The notes: generated by a model from the letters alone, not told the origin. A stretch of DNA of 64,000 bases from Streptomyces sp. NBC_00258 (GCF_036182465.1 NZ_CP108081.1:5146001-5210000), one strand, 5' to 3'; shown: positions 7,962 through 18,753, counted from the stretch's first letter. Made by a program: numbers and translations.

Positions 7962-8912
7962 CTAGTCGGGGAGCAGATTTCCCCTCTTTGACAGTAGGAA
8001 TTTCTTGAACGCCGCCACCGGGGGCGTATCGGGATGCCCGTCCAGCCAAGCCACGCCGATCTCCCGGGCCGCCCTTGGAGCCGTGACCGTCAGTTCGACA
8101 ACTCCCGGGCGGGCCACGGCCGGTGGGGGCAGGAGGGCTACGCCCAGGCCCGCGGCCACCAAGCCGCGCAGGGTCTCCGCCTCCTCGCCCTCGAAGGCGA
8201 CCCGGGGGCGGAAGCCCGCCTGTTGGCAGAGGTCGTCGGTGATGCGGCGGAGGCCGTAGCCGGGTTCCAGGGTGACGAACGTTTCGTCGGCGGCCTCGGC
8301 CAGGCGGATGCGGCGGCGGGAGGCGAGGCGGTGGTCCGCGGGGACGACCAGGCGGAGTTTCTGTTCGTCGAGGCGGCGGGCGACGAGGTCGGGGGCGTCC
8401 GGGACGGGGGACGTGAGGCAGAGGTCCAGCTCGCCGGAGCGCAGGCGTTCGATCATGGCCTCGCCGTAGTTCTGGACGAGGCTGAAGCGGACGCGGGGAT
8501 GGTCGGCGCGGAAGGCGCGGATCAGGCCGGGGACCGTCTCGGAGCCCATGGTGTGCAGGAAGCCGAAGGCGACCTTGCCGGTGGCCGGGTCGGCGTCGGC
8601 GCGCACCTCGTCGGCGGCCCGCTCGATCTCGGCGAGGGCCCGCTCGACGGAGGCCAGGAAGGTGCGTCCGGCAGGGGTGAGGGAGACCGTGCGGCCTCTG
8701 CGGGCGAACAGGTCCACGCCCAGGTCGTGTTCGAGGCGGACCATCGCGCGGGACAGGGTCGACTGCGGGACCTGCATCTCCTGCGCGGCCCGTGTGACGT
8801 GCTCGGTGCGGGCGACCCCGGCGAAGTACGCGAGGCGCGGGGCGAGGATCGCGACGATGTCTTCTGTGTCACTGGACGGTGACAGGTGAGGCTCTGACCT
8901 CTGCTGATGCAT
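7962..8912 (-). CDS. LysR-family transcriptional regulator
   Basis: 316 residues from the chosen ATG. The N-terminal winged helix-turn-helix (about 30-90) has AARTEHVTRAAQEMQV-type residues followed by PQSTLSRAMVRLEHDLGVDLF, typical for LysR. The C-terminal effector domain (about 115-310) is of the periplasmic-binding fold. The frame stays open upstream of the start, but this ATG is the first that leaves a normal 65-bp divergent promoter to the MFS gene. A CATAAT hexamer lies 10 nt before it, so the leader is at most a few nucleotides. A LysR/MFS divergent pair resembles the E. coli ynfL/ynfM arrangement, suggesting that it controls the efflux gene. Confidence 0.88.
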   Translation of the reverse strand: MHQQRSEPHLSPSSDTEDIVAILAPRLAYFAGVARTEHVTRAAQEMQVPQSTLSRAMVRLEHDLGVDLFARRGRTVSLTPAGRTFLASVERALAEIERAADEVRADADPATGKVAFGFLHTMGSETVPGLIRAFRADHPRVRFSLVQNYGEAMIERLRSGELDLCLTSPVPDAPDLVARRLDEQKLRLVVPADHRLASRRRIRLAEAADETFVTLEPGYGLRRITDDLCQQAGFRPRVAFEGEEAETLRGLVAAGLGVALLPPPAVARPGVVELTVTAPRAAREIGVAWLDGHPDTPPVAAFKKFLLSKRGNLLPD

Positions 8913-8977
8913 CACAGGAACGATTATGACGATTCCATGCATTGGACGGATGAGCGGGACGGTTTTAGGTTCGAAGC

Positions 8978-10285
8978 ATGCCTTCCGCAAGTACCGGGGC
9001 GTCCACCATCGTGGGCGCCTCCGCAGCCAGCACCGTTCGCACCGAAGCCGCTCCCGTCGAAGTCGTTCCCGTCGATTCCCGTATGGCCCCGGGCGGGCCC
9101 GGCTATCGCCGGATGAGCTTCGCCCTCTTCCTCGCGGGTGTCGCGACCTTCGCGCTTCTCTACTCCACCCAGGCCCTTCTGCCGCTGATCTCCGGCGACT
9201 TCGGGGTCACGGCGAGCACGGCGAGCTGGACGGTGTCGGCGGCGACCGGTGCGCTGGCGCTGTTCGTCCTGCCGCTGAGCGCGCTCTCGGAGCGGTTCGG
9301 CCGGCGTACGTTGATGACGGCGTCCCTGGCGATCGCGGTGGCCGTCGGACTGCTGGTGCCCTTCGCCCCGTCGGTCGGCTGGCTGGTCGCGCTGCGGGCC
9401 GTGCAGGGTGCGGCGCTGGCCGGGCTGCCGGTCTCGGCGATGGCCTATCTGGCGGAGGAGGTACGGCCGAAGGCGCTGATCACCGCGATCGGTCTGTTCG
9501 TCGCGGGCAACAGCGTCGGCGGCATGAGCGGCCGGGTCATCACCGGCTGGGTCGCTCAGGAGTGGGGCTGGCGGGTCGCCCTCGGGACCATCGGGCTGAT
9601 CGCGGTGGGCTGCGCGGTGGCCTTCCGGCTGCTGCTCCCGGCGCCGAAGCACTTCAAGGCCGGTTCGCTGCGGCCCGCGGTGCTGGTCCGCACGGTCCGC
9701 GGCCATCTCGCGAACCCGCTGCTGTGCAGGCTGTACGTGATCGGCGCGCTGTTCATGACGGTGTTCGGCGCCGTCTACACGGTGATCGGCTACCGCCTCA
9801 CGGAGGCCCCGTTCTCGCTGCCGCAGGGCATCATCGGCTCGATCTTCCTCGTCTACCTGGTCGGCACGGTCTCGGCGTCGACGGCCGGGAAGCTGGTGGG
9901 GCGGCTCGGCCGGCGCGGCGCGCTGTATCTGGCGGGCGGTACGACGACCGCGGGGCTGCTGGTCTCGCTGGCCGACTCCCTGCCGCTGATCCTGCTCGGC
10001 CTGGTCCTGATCACCGCGGGCTTCTTCGCGGGCCACGCGGTCGCCTCCTCCTCGGTCAGCCACACCGCCAAGGAGGGCCGCGCGCAGGCCTCCGCCCTCT
10101 ACCAGTCCGCCTACTACCTGGGCTCCAGCGCGGGCGGCACGCTCGGCGCGGTCGCCTTCCACTCGGGCGGCTGGGCCGGGACGGTGGCGCTCGGCCTGCT
10201 GGCGGTGATCGGGGTCGTGACGATCACGGTGGTCGGGTCGCACGCGGCCAGGACGCAGCGGCGGCTGGTGGCCGTGCACCGCTGA
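8978..10285 (+). CDS. Major facilitator superfamily efflux transporter (YnfM-like)
   Basis: 435 residues. After a 45-residue soluble, Ala/Ser/Val-rich N-terminus there are about twelve hydrophobic segments. The loop 2-3 MFS motif is seen as LSALSERFGRRTLM, and helix 4 carries a motif B-like LRAVQGAALAGLP. It is expected to be a proton-driven exporter of an unknown compound in the cytoplasmic membrane. It is divergent from the LysR gene. TAGGTT ends 6 nt before the ATG and there is no Shine-Dalgarno, indicating a leaderless start. The next 80 bp contain a very strong terminator. Confidence 0.87.
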   Translation: MPSASTGASTIVGASAASTVRTEAAPVEVVPVDSRMAPGGPGYRRMSFALFLAGVATFALLYSTQALLPLISGDFGVTASTASWTVSAATGALALFVLPLSALSERFGRRTLMTASLAIAVAVGLLVPFAPSVGWLVALRAVQGAALAGLPVSAMAYLAEEVRPKALITAIGLFVAGNSVGGMSGRVITGWVAQEWGWRVALGTIGLIAVGCAVAFRLLLPAPKHFKAGSLRPAVLVRTVRGHLANPLLCRLYVIGALFMTVFGAVYTVIGYRLTEAPFSLPQGIIGSIFLVYLVGTVSASTAGKLVGRLGRRGALYLAGGTTTAGLLVSLADSLPLILLGLVLITAGFFAGHAVASSSVSHTAKEGRAQASALYQSAYYLGSSAGGTLGAVAFHSGGWAGTVALGLLAVIGVVTITVVGSHAARTQRRLVAVHR

Positions 10286-10322
10286 GACACGGCGGCACAG
10301 CGGGTCGGCTTTCGAACGTACG

Positions 10323-10363
10323 GGTGCAGGTCAGGACAATAACTGTCCTGACCTGCACCTTTT
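10323..10363 (+). terminator. Strong intrinsic terminator after the MFS gene
   Basis: A perfect 16-bp stem (10323-10338 with 10344-10359), loop ATAAC, followed by TTTT. It separates the MFS transporter from the downstream sigma factor gene. Confidence 0.92.
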
Positions 10364-10469
10364 GTATCTCGGGGGGCCATTGTCAGTGGGCTGCGGTAGC
10401 TTCCGAAGTGCCGGCATCGCAAAGAGGCGGTGAAGGTGACGACGAACATGCCACAGGGGTGGGTTGGCT

Positions 10470-11477
10470 ATGAGCGACGGAACGGCGACGGTGGAGGACC
10501 TCGACGTCCGGCTTGAGAAGCACCGGGTCGAGCTGACGGGGTACTGCTACCGCATGCTCGGCTCGTCCTTCGAGGCGGAGGACGCGGTCCAGGACACGCT
10601 CGTGCGGGCCTGGAGAAGCTACGACAAGTTCGAGGGCCGTTCCTCGATGCGCTCGTGGCTGTACCGGATCGCGACGAACGTGTGCCTGGACATGCTGTCG
10701 GCGGGGAACAAGCGGGCCCGCCCCATGGACCTGACGGAATCGACACCGCTCACACAGGCGGCGCTGAATCCGCGCCCCGACCACACCTGGCTGGAGCCGA
10801 TGCCGGACGCGCGTGTGCTGCCCGTCGTCGAGGACCCGGCCGAGGCCGCCGTCGCCAAGGAGTCGGTGCGCCTCGCGTTCATGGCCACCCTGCAGCAACT
10901 GCCGCCCAAGCAGCGGGCCGTGCTCATCCTGCGCGAGGTGCTGGCCTGGAAGGCGAGCGAGGTCGCCGAGCTGCTCGGCACGACGGTCGCCTCGGTCAAC
11001 AGCGCGCTCCAGCGGGCCCGTGCGACGCTCGCCGAGAGCGACGGCGCCGCGGCCCGGGCCGCCACGTCCGACCCGCTCGACGAGGCGCAGCAGAAGCTCC
11101 TGGAGCGCTATGTGGCGGCCTTCGAGGGGTACGACATGACGGCCCTCACGGCACTCCTGCACGAGGACGCCGTGATGACGATGCCGCCGTTCGACCTGTG
11201 GCTGTCCGGCCCCGAGGACATCACGGGCTTCATGACGACACTCGGCGCGCCCTGTGCGAACTCGCACCTGGTCCCGGTCGCCGTGAACGGCCTGCCGGGC
11301 TTCGCCCAGTACAAGCCGGACCCGGAGACGGGCGGCTACACGGCGTGGGCCGTGCAGGTCCTGGAGACGTCAGAGGGCCGGATCACCGGGTTCCACTGCT
11401 TCCTCGACACGAAGAGGTGGTTCCCGCTGTTCGGGCTGCCCCTCGATCTCGAAGGGGATGCCGACAAGACCGAGTAG
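10470..11477 (+). CDS. ECF sigma factor with C-terminal SnoaL-like domain
   Basis: 335 residues. Region 2 (about 12-80) has CYRMLGSSFEAEDAVQDTLVRAWR and SMRSWLYRIATNVCLD; region 4 (about 130-185) has LPPKQRAVLILREVLAWKASE and a helix with TTVASVNSALQRAR. Residues about 200-320 form a SnoaL/NTF2-like fold (LLERYVAAFEGYDMTALTALLHEDAVMTMPP). Such sigma factors (TIGR02960 type, like mycobacterial SigG) lack a classic anti-sigma partner and use the extra domain for self-control. The ATG at 10470 follows AGGGGTGGG at proper spacing. The 3' 108 bp overlap, on the other strand, the STAS-domain gene. Confidence 0.87.
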   Translation: MSDGTATVEDLDVRLEKHRVELTGYCYRMLGSSFEAEDAVQDTLVRAWRSYDKFEGRSSMRSWLYRIATNVCLDMLSAGNKRARPMDLTESTPLTQAALNPRPDHTWLEPMPDARVLPVVEDPAEAAVAKESVRLAFMATLQQLPPKQRAVLILREVLAWKASEVAELLGTTVASVNSALQRARATLAESDGAAARAATSDPLDEAQQKLLERYVAAFEGYDMTALTALLHEDAVMTMPPFDLWLSGPEDITGFMTTLGAPCANSHLVPVAVNGLPGFAQYKPDPETGGYTAWAVQVLETSEGRITGFHCFLDTKRWFPLFGLPLDLEGDADKTE

Positions 11478-11756
11478 CGCACGCAGGGCGGGGTCCGGGT
11501 CGCGCAGTCTGATCCGTCCCCCGGCGCGACGGGCGGCGAGCTGCATCCTGGCGAGCGCGTCGACGGTGGTCAGACCTGGTGGTCCGAGACCGGCGACGTC
11601 GCAGACCAAGACGCCGGCTCTGCTGCTCATCAGCCGTGCGCGCACGTCCTGGCAGAGCCTCGGCACCTCGTCTCGGGTGACGGGGCCGGGCAGTACGAGT
11701 ACAGCAGGTGTCATGGCGTCCACGTGCGGTAGACCGGGCGGAGGCGCGGAACTCAT
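11370..11756 (-). CDS. STAS-domain protein
   Basis: About 128 residues from the chosen ATG; the one at 11714 would give 114. The core reads AVLVLPGPVTRDEVPRLCQD, then LVCDVAGLGPPGLTTVDALARMQLAARRAGGRIRLRDP, the beta-alpha pattern of a STAS (anti-sigma-antagonist-like) domain. The usual phosphorylatable Ser of SpoIIAA-type proteins (D-S-S/T-G-hydrophobic) is not clear; the corresponding stretch is GLGPPGLTTVD. It may take part in partner switching or be an orphan. Its 3' end runs 108 bp into the convergent ECF sigma gene. Confidence 0.7.
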   Translation of the reverse strand: MSSAPPPGLPHVDAMTPAVLVLPGPVTRDEVPRLCQDVRARLMSSRAGVLVCDVAGLGPPGLTTVDALARMQLAARRAGGRIRLRDPDPALRALLGLVGIPFEIEGQPEQREPPLRVEEAVEPGDPAL

Positions 11757-11958
11757 CGCTGCGTGCTCACCGAGCACGAAGTTCAGGTAGCGCAAGGTCA
11801 CATTGACCTGGGCATGGCCTACCCCAGAGGGTTCGGTGTATGCCCCACGAATCACCGCCCGTCCGCCTGCCCGCACTCCGCCCCGACCGAATACGCGACC
11901 GCCTCCGCGCCGCAGCTCCCGGCCACCCCCGGGAGCTCCGCGGGCTCCGGGAGGTGCC

Positions 11959-12879
11959 GTGCAGGGGGTGCTGAACGGCTTCGCGGTGATCGCCGTCGTC
12001 ATCGGCGTCGGCTATCTGATCGGACGCCGCGGCTATCTCGGGGACAACGGCCGGGAGGTGCTGACCAAGCTCGCGTTCCACGTGGCCACCCCCGCGCTCC
12101 TCTTCACCACGCTCGCGCAGGCCGACCTGTCGGTGATCCTCTCCAACCGGCTGCTGGTGACGGCGATCAGCACGTTCGCGATGGCCGGCGTGTTCGTCGC
12201 GGTCGGTGCCGTACGCCGCTGGGGCGTGGGCCGGACGACGATCGGCGCGCTGTGCTCCAGTTACGTCAACGCGGGCAACCTCGGCATCCCGATCGCGGTG
12301 TACGTGCTGGGCGACGCCTCACTCGTGGCCCCGGTCCTGCTGTTCCAGCAGATCGTGATGACCCCGGTGGCCCTGACGGTCCTCGACCTCTCCGGCCCGG
12401 GCGAGAAGACCTCCCTGTGGCGGCGGGTGACCACTCCCGTCCGCAACCCCGTCGGCATCGGCTCCCTGTCCGGGGTCGCCGTCTCCGCGTCCGGCCTGAC
12501 GGTCCCGGGCCCGGTCCTCGACCCGCTCACCCTGATCGGGAACATGTCGGTCCCGGCCGTTCTCCTGGCCTTCGGCATCTCCCTGTGCGGCAGCACGATG
12601 CCGGGCCGCGGCCCCGACCGGACCCCTGTCCTTCTCTCCGTCGCCCTGAAGTCGGTGGGCCAGCCCCTGACGGCCTGGGCCCTGGCGGCGGGAGTCTTCG
12701 GCCTGCGAGGCGCCCCACTCCTCGACGTGGTGGTCACCTCGGCCCTGCCCGCCGCCCAGAACCTCTTCACGTACGCGTCCCGGTACCGCGTCGGCGAGGT
12801 CCTGGCGCGGGAGTCGATCCTGCTGTCGACGATGCTGGCGGTGCCGGTCCTGGTGGTGGTCGCGGCGACCCTCGGTTGA
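11959..12879 (+). CDS. AEC-family permease (auxin efflux carrier type)
   Basis: 306 residues from a GTG preceded by GGGAGG. About ten hydrophobic segments are present. The family motif appears as SSYVNAGNLGIPIAVYVLGD in the fourth helix and again as TSALPAAQNLFTYASRY near the C-terminus, the two crossover Asn/Pro-rich repeats of AEC transporters. Bacterial members export or exchange small carboxylates; the substrate is not predictable. The frame stays open upstream as Pro/Arg-rich, non-membrane sequence, which I treat as untranslated. A terminator separates it from the convergent deoA. Confidence 0.83.
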   Translation: MQGVLNGFAVIAVVIGVGYLIGRRGYLGDNGREVLTKLAFHVATPALLFTTLAQADLSVILSNRLLVTAISTFAMAGVFVAVGAVRRWGVGRTTIGALCSSYVNAGNLGIPIAVYVLGDASLVAPVLLFQQIVMTPVALTVLDLSGPGEKTSLWRRVTTPVRNPVGIGSLSGVAVSASGLTVPGPVLDPLTLIGNMSVPAVLLAFGISLCGSTMPGRGPDRTPVLLSVALKSVGQPLTAWALAAGVFGLRGAPLLDVVVTSALPAAQNLFTYASRYRVGEVLARESILLSTMLAVPVLVVVAATLG

Positions 12880-12905
12880 GGCCGGGCCCGGCCGCCCGGA
12901 CAGCC

Positions 12906-12938
12906 GAAGGGGACCGGCGACGGACGCCGGTCCCCTTC
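12906..12938. terminator. Bidirectional terminator between the AEC gene and deoA
   Basis: A perfect 14-bp stem (GAAGGGGACCGGCG and its complement) with a 5-nt loop, placed 27 bp after one stop and 24 bp after the other. Confidence 0.9.
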
Positions 12939-12962
12939 ACCTGCCAGTCGGGTCGGTTCGGC

Positions 12963-14255
<1,293 letters not shown>

Positions 14256-14337
14256 GGCCTTTCCTTCCGAAGTGCAGCGGCCCCTCCCGGTGTCCTGGAG
14301 GCACAGGGACTCCGAACACCGGGGGGCCGACAGTGAA

Positions 14338-14754
14338 TTACTTGCGGAGGTGCCCCGGCCCGAAGGCCTGCGGAAGCATCTCCGAGAGCGGCAGGATCCC
14401 GGCCGGCGTCTCCATGATCAGATCGGGGCCGCCGAACTCGTACAGCAGCTGGCGGCAGCGGCCGCACGGGACCAGGATCTCGCCGCGGCCGTCCACGCAG
14501 GTGAAGTGCGTGAGCCGGCCGCCCCCGGTGTTGTGGAGCTGCGCGACCAGTCCGCACTCGGCGCACAGCCCGAGCCCGTACGAGGCGTTCTCGACGTTGC
14601 ACCCGGAGATCACCCGGCCGTCGTCGACCAGGGCCGCGACACCGACCGGGAAGCCCGAGTACGGGGCGTACGCACGGGACATGGCCTCGCGGGCCACCTC
14701 CCGCAGGGACTCCCAGTCGACCTCGGGCCCGGACCCGGTTTCGGCGGACGTCAC
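14338..14754 (-). CDS. cdd: Cytidine deaminase
   Basis: 138 residues, the size of the homotetrameric enzyme. It converts cytidine and deoxycytidine to uridine and deoxyuridine. The zinc site is intact: Cys64 with catalytic Glu66 in CAEC, and Cys97/Cys100 in PCGRC. The substrate-binding segment FPVGVAALVDDG and NVENASYG are present. The GTG start overlaps the stop of the upstream permease (GTGA at 14751-14754), so it is translationally coupled to the transporter and feeds DeoA-type salvage with uridine nucleosides. Confidence 0.94.
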   Translation of the reverse strand: MTSAETGSGPEVDWESLREVAREAMSRAYAPYSGFPVGVAALVDDGRVISGCNVENASYGLGLCAECGLVAQLHNTGGGRLTHFTCVDGRGEILVPCGRCRQLLYEFGGPDLIMETPAGILPLSEMLPQAFGPGHLRK

Positions 14755-16016
14755 TTGCCCTGCCCCCGCCGGTACGGCATGCCGTCCGCCTTCGGCATCC
14801 GCAGCCGCTGTGCGGACAGGGAGAGGACGAGCAGCGTGATGACGTACGGCGTGGCGGAGACGACCTGGTTCGGCACCACGTCGGTGAGCGAGTACCAGGT
14901 GAACACCAGGACGCCGACAGCCAGGGTGATCACGCCGGGCACGTACCTCTTCCTGACCAGCAGCCAGATCGCGCCGATGGCCAGCAGTATGGCGCCGAGC
15001 AGCAGCAGCGCGTGGACGTTCTCGGCGCCGCCGCGCAGGTTGAGGCTGTCGGTGTAGCCGAACAGGCCCGCGCCGAGGGCGAGTCCGCCCGGCATCCAGT
15101 TGCCGAAGATCATCGCCGCGAGACCGATGTAGCCGCGGCCACTGGTCTGCCCCTCCAGGTAGAAGGGGTTGGCGACGATGGAGAGGAAGACACCGCCGAG
15201 GCCCGCCAGGCCGCCGGAGATGATCACGGCCAGGTACTTGTACTTGTAGACGTTGACGCCGAGCGACTCCGCCGCGACCGGGTTCTCGCCGCAGGACCGC
15301 AGGCGCAGGCCGAAGGCGGTGCGCCACAGGATCCACCAGGTGGCCGGGATGAGCGCGATCGCGATCAGGGTCAGCCAGGACACGTTGGTGACCAGACCGC
15401 CGAGCAGACCGGCGAGGTCCGAGATGAAGAACCAGCCCTTGTCGTTGAGGTCGACGAGCGCGTCGGACAGCCCCGGCACCGTGAAGTTGCCGATCGACTC
15501 GACCGGCGGGGACTGCTTGGCCGAGCCGCCCTGCACGCCCTCGAAGGCGAGCGGGGCGAGGTAGCGGGTGGCGCCGAGGGCCAGGATGTTGATGGCCACA
15601 CCGGAGACGATGTGGTTGACGTTGAAGGTGACCGTGACGATGGCGTGCAGCAGGCCGCCGACGCAGCCGCCGATGATGCCGATGAGGATGCCGTTCCACG
15701 GTCCCCACTGGTAGCCGGCCCAGGCGCCGAACCAGGTGCCGAGGATCATCATGCCTTCGAGGCCGATGTTGACGACGCCCGCGCGCTCGGCCCACAGTCC
15801 GCCGAGACCGGCCAGGCCGATCGGGACGGCCAGTTCGAGCGCGGTCGACATCTGGCTGACGTTGGTGATGCCGTCGGCGCCGGTGATGATGCGGACGATC
15901 GAGGTCAGCGCGAGGCCGCCCGCGATGACCAGCAGAAGGACGGGGAGCGTGAGCCGGCGGCCCTTGGGCGCCGTGGGCTGCAGCGAGGGCTGGTTGAGGT
16001 CGGTCACGGTGGTCAT
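14751..16016 (-). CDS. Nucleoside ABC transporter permease (second subunit)
   Basis: 421 residues with a strong Shine-Dalgarno (AAGGAGGTGG). It belongs to the branched-chain/ribose-type permease superfamily used by BMP-dependent transporters such as NupQ of Bacillus. About nine to ten membrane segments are visible, with the conserved GLAGLGGLWAERAGVVNIGLEGMM near residue 75 and a coupling-helix region FGLRLRSCGENPVAAESLGVN near residue 245. It partners with the permease encoded just upstream (4-bp overlap) and the ATPase. The C-terminus is short and cytoplasmic. Confidence 0.9.
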   Translation of the reverse strand: MTTVTDLNQPSLQPTAPKGRRLTLPVLLLVIAGGLALTSIVRIITGADGITNVSQMSTALELAVPIGLAGLGGLWAERAGVVNIGLEGMMILGTWFGAWAGYQWGPWNGILIGIIGGCVGGLLHAIVTVTFNVNHIVSGVAINILALGATRYLAPLAFEGVQGGSAKQSPPVESIGNFTVPGLSDALVDLNDKGWFFISDLAGLLGGLVTNVSWLTLIAIALIPATWWILWRTAFGLRLRSCGENPVAAESLGVNVYKYKYLAVIISGGLAGLGGVFLSIVANPFYLEGQTSGRGYIGLAAMIFGNWMPGGLALGAGLFGYTDSLNLRGGAENVHALLLLGAILLAIGAIWLLVRKRYVPGVITLAVGVLVFTWYSLTDVVPNQVVSATPYVITLLVLSLSAQRLRMPKADGMPYRRGQGK

Positions 16017-17143
16017 CGTCCGGCCACCTCCTTCTGGGTCGAGTTGTCGGAGGTGGCGCCGAGCACGTGGCCCGCCGCGAGTTCGGCGCCGACGCGGCGC
16101 TGCTGGCGGCGCAGGCCCCACTCGCGCACGGCCTCGTACGAGACGACGACCGCGATCACGATCAGGCCCTGCATGATGACCGCGATCTCCTTGTCGTACC
16201 CGTGGAAGTCGAGCTCGGGCGAGGCCTTGTCCAGCCAGGCCCAGAGGAGGGCCGCGAAGGCGATGCCCGTCGGGTTGTTGCGGCCGAGCAGGGCGATACC
16301 GATTCCGAGGAAGCCGATGCCGGTCGGGAAGTTCAGGCTGTACGTGTGCGAGTCGCCGAGCAGGATCGGCAGGCCCGCGAGACCGGCCAGGCCGCCGGAG
16401 ATCAGCATGGCGGTGAGGACCATGCGCTTGGGGTTCACACCGCTGGCCGCGGCGGCGGTCTCCGAGGCGCCGGAGGCGCGCAGGTCGAAGCCGAAGCGGG
16501 TGCGGTTGAGGACGACCCAGTAGCCGATGCCGAGCAGGGCCGCGAGGACGACGAGGCCGTAGATCTCGCCGGCGTCGCCCATGTCGAAGCCGGGGATCCA
16601 GCCGGACTCGTGCATCTCGCCGGTGGTGTTGTTGTTGCCGACCTTGACGCCGAAGACGTTGGGCAGCCAGAAGTAGGCGATGACGGAGGTCGCGATCGCG
16701 TTCAGCATGATCGTCGCGACGACCTCACTGACCCCTCGGGTGACCTTGAGGACACCGGCGATGCCGGACCAGAAGGCGCCGGTGAGCACGGCGGTGAGGA
16801 GCAGCAGCGGGACCTGGAGGACCGCCGGCAGGCTGGCGTGGGCACCGACCACCGCGGCCATCATGGCGGCGAGCTGGTACTGGCCGTCCACGCCGATGTT
16901 GAACAGGTTCATCCGGAAGCCGATGGCCACCGCGAGCGCCGCGATGTAGTACAGCGAGGCCTGGTTGATGATCAGGACCTGGATGTCGGAGAACGTGGCC
17001 TGCTCGAACATGATCGAGTACGGCTCGAACGGGTTCTTCCCCGAGGCGATCAGCACGACCGAGGTCAGCGCCACGGCCACGACGAGCGCGATGACCGGTC
17101 CGGCCACCGCGAGGAGCAGTCGCTCCTTGTCGAACTTCTTCAT
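16013..17143 (-). CDS. Nucleoside ABC transporter permease (first subunit)
   Basis: 376 residues with about eight to ten hydrophobic segments. The conserved permease block AVAIGFRMNLFNIGVDGQYQ lies at about residue 71 and the coupling region FGFDLRASGASETAAAASGVNPK at about residue 230, matching the NupP/YufP type. Its ATG overlaps the ATPase stop (TGATG) and its own stop overlaps the next permease start (ATGA), so the three transporter genes are tightly coupled. It would form the heterodimeric channel for nucleosides delivered by the BMP lipoproteins. Confidence 0.9.
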   Translation of the reverse strand: MKKFDKERLLLAVAGPVIALVVAVALTSVVLIASGKNPFEPYSIMFEQATFSDIQVLIINQASLYYIAALAVAIGFRMNLFNIGVDGQYQLAAMMAAVVGAHASLPAVLQVPLLLLTAVLTGAFWSGIAGVLKVTRGVSEVVATIMLNAIATSVIAYFWLPNVFGVKVGNNNTTGEMHESGWIPGFDMGDAGEIYGLVVLAALLGIGYWVVLNRTRFGFDLRASGASETAAAASGVNPKRMVLTAMLISGGLAGLAGLPILLGDSHTYSLNFPTGIGFLGIGIALLGRNNPTGIAFAALLWAWLDKASPELDFHGYDKEIAVIMQGLIVIAVVVSYEAVREWGLRRQQRRVGAELAAGHVLGATSDNSTQKEVAGR

Positions 17144-18753
17144 CAGCGGGCCTCGTCTTCCGGGGCGTCTGCCGGGCCGTCGGCCGGCGTCTCGGCATGC
17201 TCTTCGAGCTCTGCCTGCTCTTCGAGCTGTTCCACGAGCTCTTCGTTCTCGAGGTGTCCGGAGGCGGCGCCGGTCATGGCCGAGCCGAGCTCCTCCGGGG
17301 TGATGGTCGCCGGATCGGCGTCCGCGACCAGCTTGCCGTTGTAGATCACCCGGAGGGTGTCGGAGAGGCCGATGAGCTCGTCCAGGTCGGCGGAGATCAG
17401 CAGGACGGCCAGGCCCTCGCGGCGGGCCTCGCGGATGTGGTCCCAGATCGCGGCCTGTGCGCCGACGTCCACACCCCGGGTGGGGTGGGCGGCGATCAGG
17501 AACCGCGGCTTGTGGGTCATCTCCCGGCCGACGATCAGCTTCTGCTGGTTGCCGCCGGACAGCGAGGCGGCGGTGACGTCGATGCCGGGCGTGCGGACGT
17601 CGTACGCCTCGACGATGCGGCGCGTGTCGTCCTGGGCGCCCTTGATGTCGAGCCAGACGCCCTTCGCGTTGGGCTTCTCGGTGACGTGGCCGAGGATGCG
17701 GTTCTCCCAGAGCGGGGCCTCCAGGAGCAGGCCGTGGCGGTGGCGGTCCTCGGGGATGTAGCCGATGCCCTGCTCGCGGCGCCTGCGGGTGGCCCAGGAG
17801 GTGATCTCCTCGGCGGCCAGCGTGATGGTGCCGGAGTCGGCCGCCTTGAGGCCGATGAGGGCCTCGATCAGCTCGGTCTGGCCGTTGCCCTCGACACCGG
17901 CGAGGCCGAGGATCTCGCCCTCGTGGATGGTGAAGCTGATGTCGTCGAGCAGTGCCTTGCCGCCCGGGGCGACCAGGCGCAGGTCCTCGACGGTGAGCAC
18001 CGGCCGGTCGGTGACCGTGGACTCGGCGGTCTCCGGGGTGGGCAGTTCGCTGCCGACCATCAGCTCGGCGAGCTGGCGCGAGGTGGTCTCGGACGGGACG
18101 GCCGTGCCGACCGTCGTGCCCCGGCGGATCACCGTGATGTCGTCGGCGACCGCCAGGACCTCGCCCAGCTTGTGCGAGATGAAGATGACCGACAGGCCCT
18201 CGGACTTGAGCTCACGCAGGTTGGCGAAGAGCGCGTCGACCTCCTGCGGCACGAGGACCGCGGTGGGCTCGTCGAGGATGAGGATCCGGGCGCCGCGGTA
18301 GAGGACCTTGAGGATCTCCACGCGCTGGCGGTCGGCGACGCCGAGCTCCTCGACGAGGGCGTCGGGCCGCGCGCCGAGGCCGTAGCGCTCGGAGAGCTCG
18401 ACGATCCTGCGACGGGCCTTGGCGCCGATGCCGTACGACTTCTCGCTGCCCAGGACGACGTTCTCCAGGACGGTGAGGTTGTCGGCGAGCATGAAGTGCT
18501 GGTGGACCATGCCGATGCCGCGGGCGATGGCGTCGGCGGGCGACGAGAAGGTGGCCTGGTCCCCGTCGACGGCGATGGTCCCCTCGTCCGGCTTCTGCAT
18601 GCCGTAGAGGATCTTCATCAGCGTCGACTTGCCGGCGCCGTTCTCGCCGACGAGCGCGTGGACCGTGCCCTTGCGGACGCTGAGGTGGATGTCGTGGTTG
18701 GCCACGACGCCGGGGAACCGCTTGGTGATCCCGGCGAGTTCGACTGCGGTCAC
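17143..18753 (-). CDS. Nucleoside ABC transporter ATPase with two nucleotide-binding domains
   Basis: 536 residues in a duplicated ATPase as in RbsA/NupO. Domain 1 has Walker A GENGAGKST and Walker B ILILDEPTAVL; its signature region reads ELGVADRQRVE rather than LSGGQ, normal for this family. Domain 2 (from about 255) has a degenerate Walker A (GVEGNGQTE) and the signature LSGGNQQK with the FLIAAHPTRGVDVGA Walker B equivalent. The C-terminal 40 residues are Glu-rich. The canonical GTG start at 18753 has no Shine-Dalgarno; a good one (GGAGAG) lies 6 nt before an in-frame ATC at 18796-18798, which would add 15 residues. The regulon palindrome is 31 bp further upstream. Confidence 0.88.
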   Translation of the reverse strand: MTAVELAGITKRFPGVVANHDIHLSVRKGTVHALVGENGAGKSTLMKILYGMQKPDEGTIAVDGDQATFSSPADAIARGIGMVHQHFMLADNLTVLENVVLGSEKSYGIGAKARRRIVELSERYGLGARPDALVEELGVADRQRVEILKVLYRGARILILDEPTAVLVPQEVDALFANLRELKSEGLSVIFISHKLGEVLAVADDITVIRRGTTVGTAVPSETTSRQLAELMVGSELPTPETAESTVTDRPVLTVEDLRLVAPGGKALLDDISFTIHEGEILGLAGVEGNGQTELIEALIGLKAADSGTITLAAEEITSWATRRRREQGIGYIPEDRHRHGLLLEAPLWENRILGHVTEKPNAKGVWLDIKGAQDDTRRIVEAYDVRTPGIDVTAASLSGGNQQKLIVGREMTHKPRFLIAAHPTRGVDVGAQAAIWDHIREARREGLAVLLISADLDELIGLSDTLRVIYNGKLVADADPATITPEELGSAMTGAASGHLENEELVEQLEEQAELEEHAETPADGPADAPEDEAR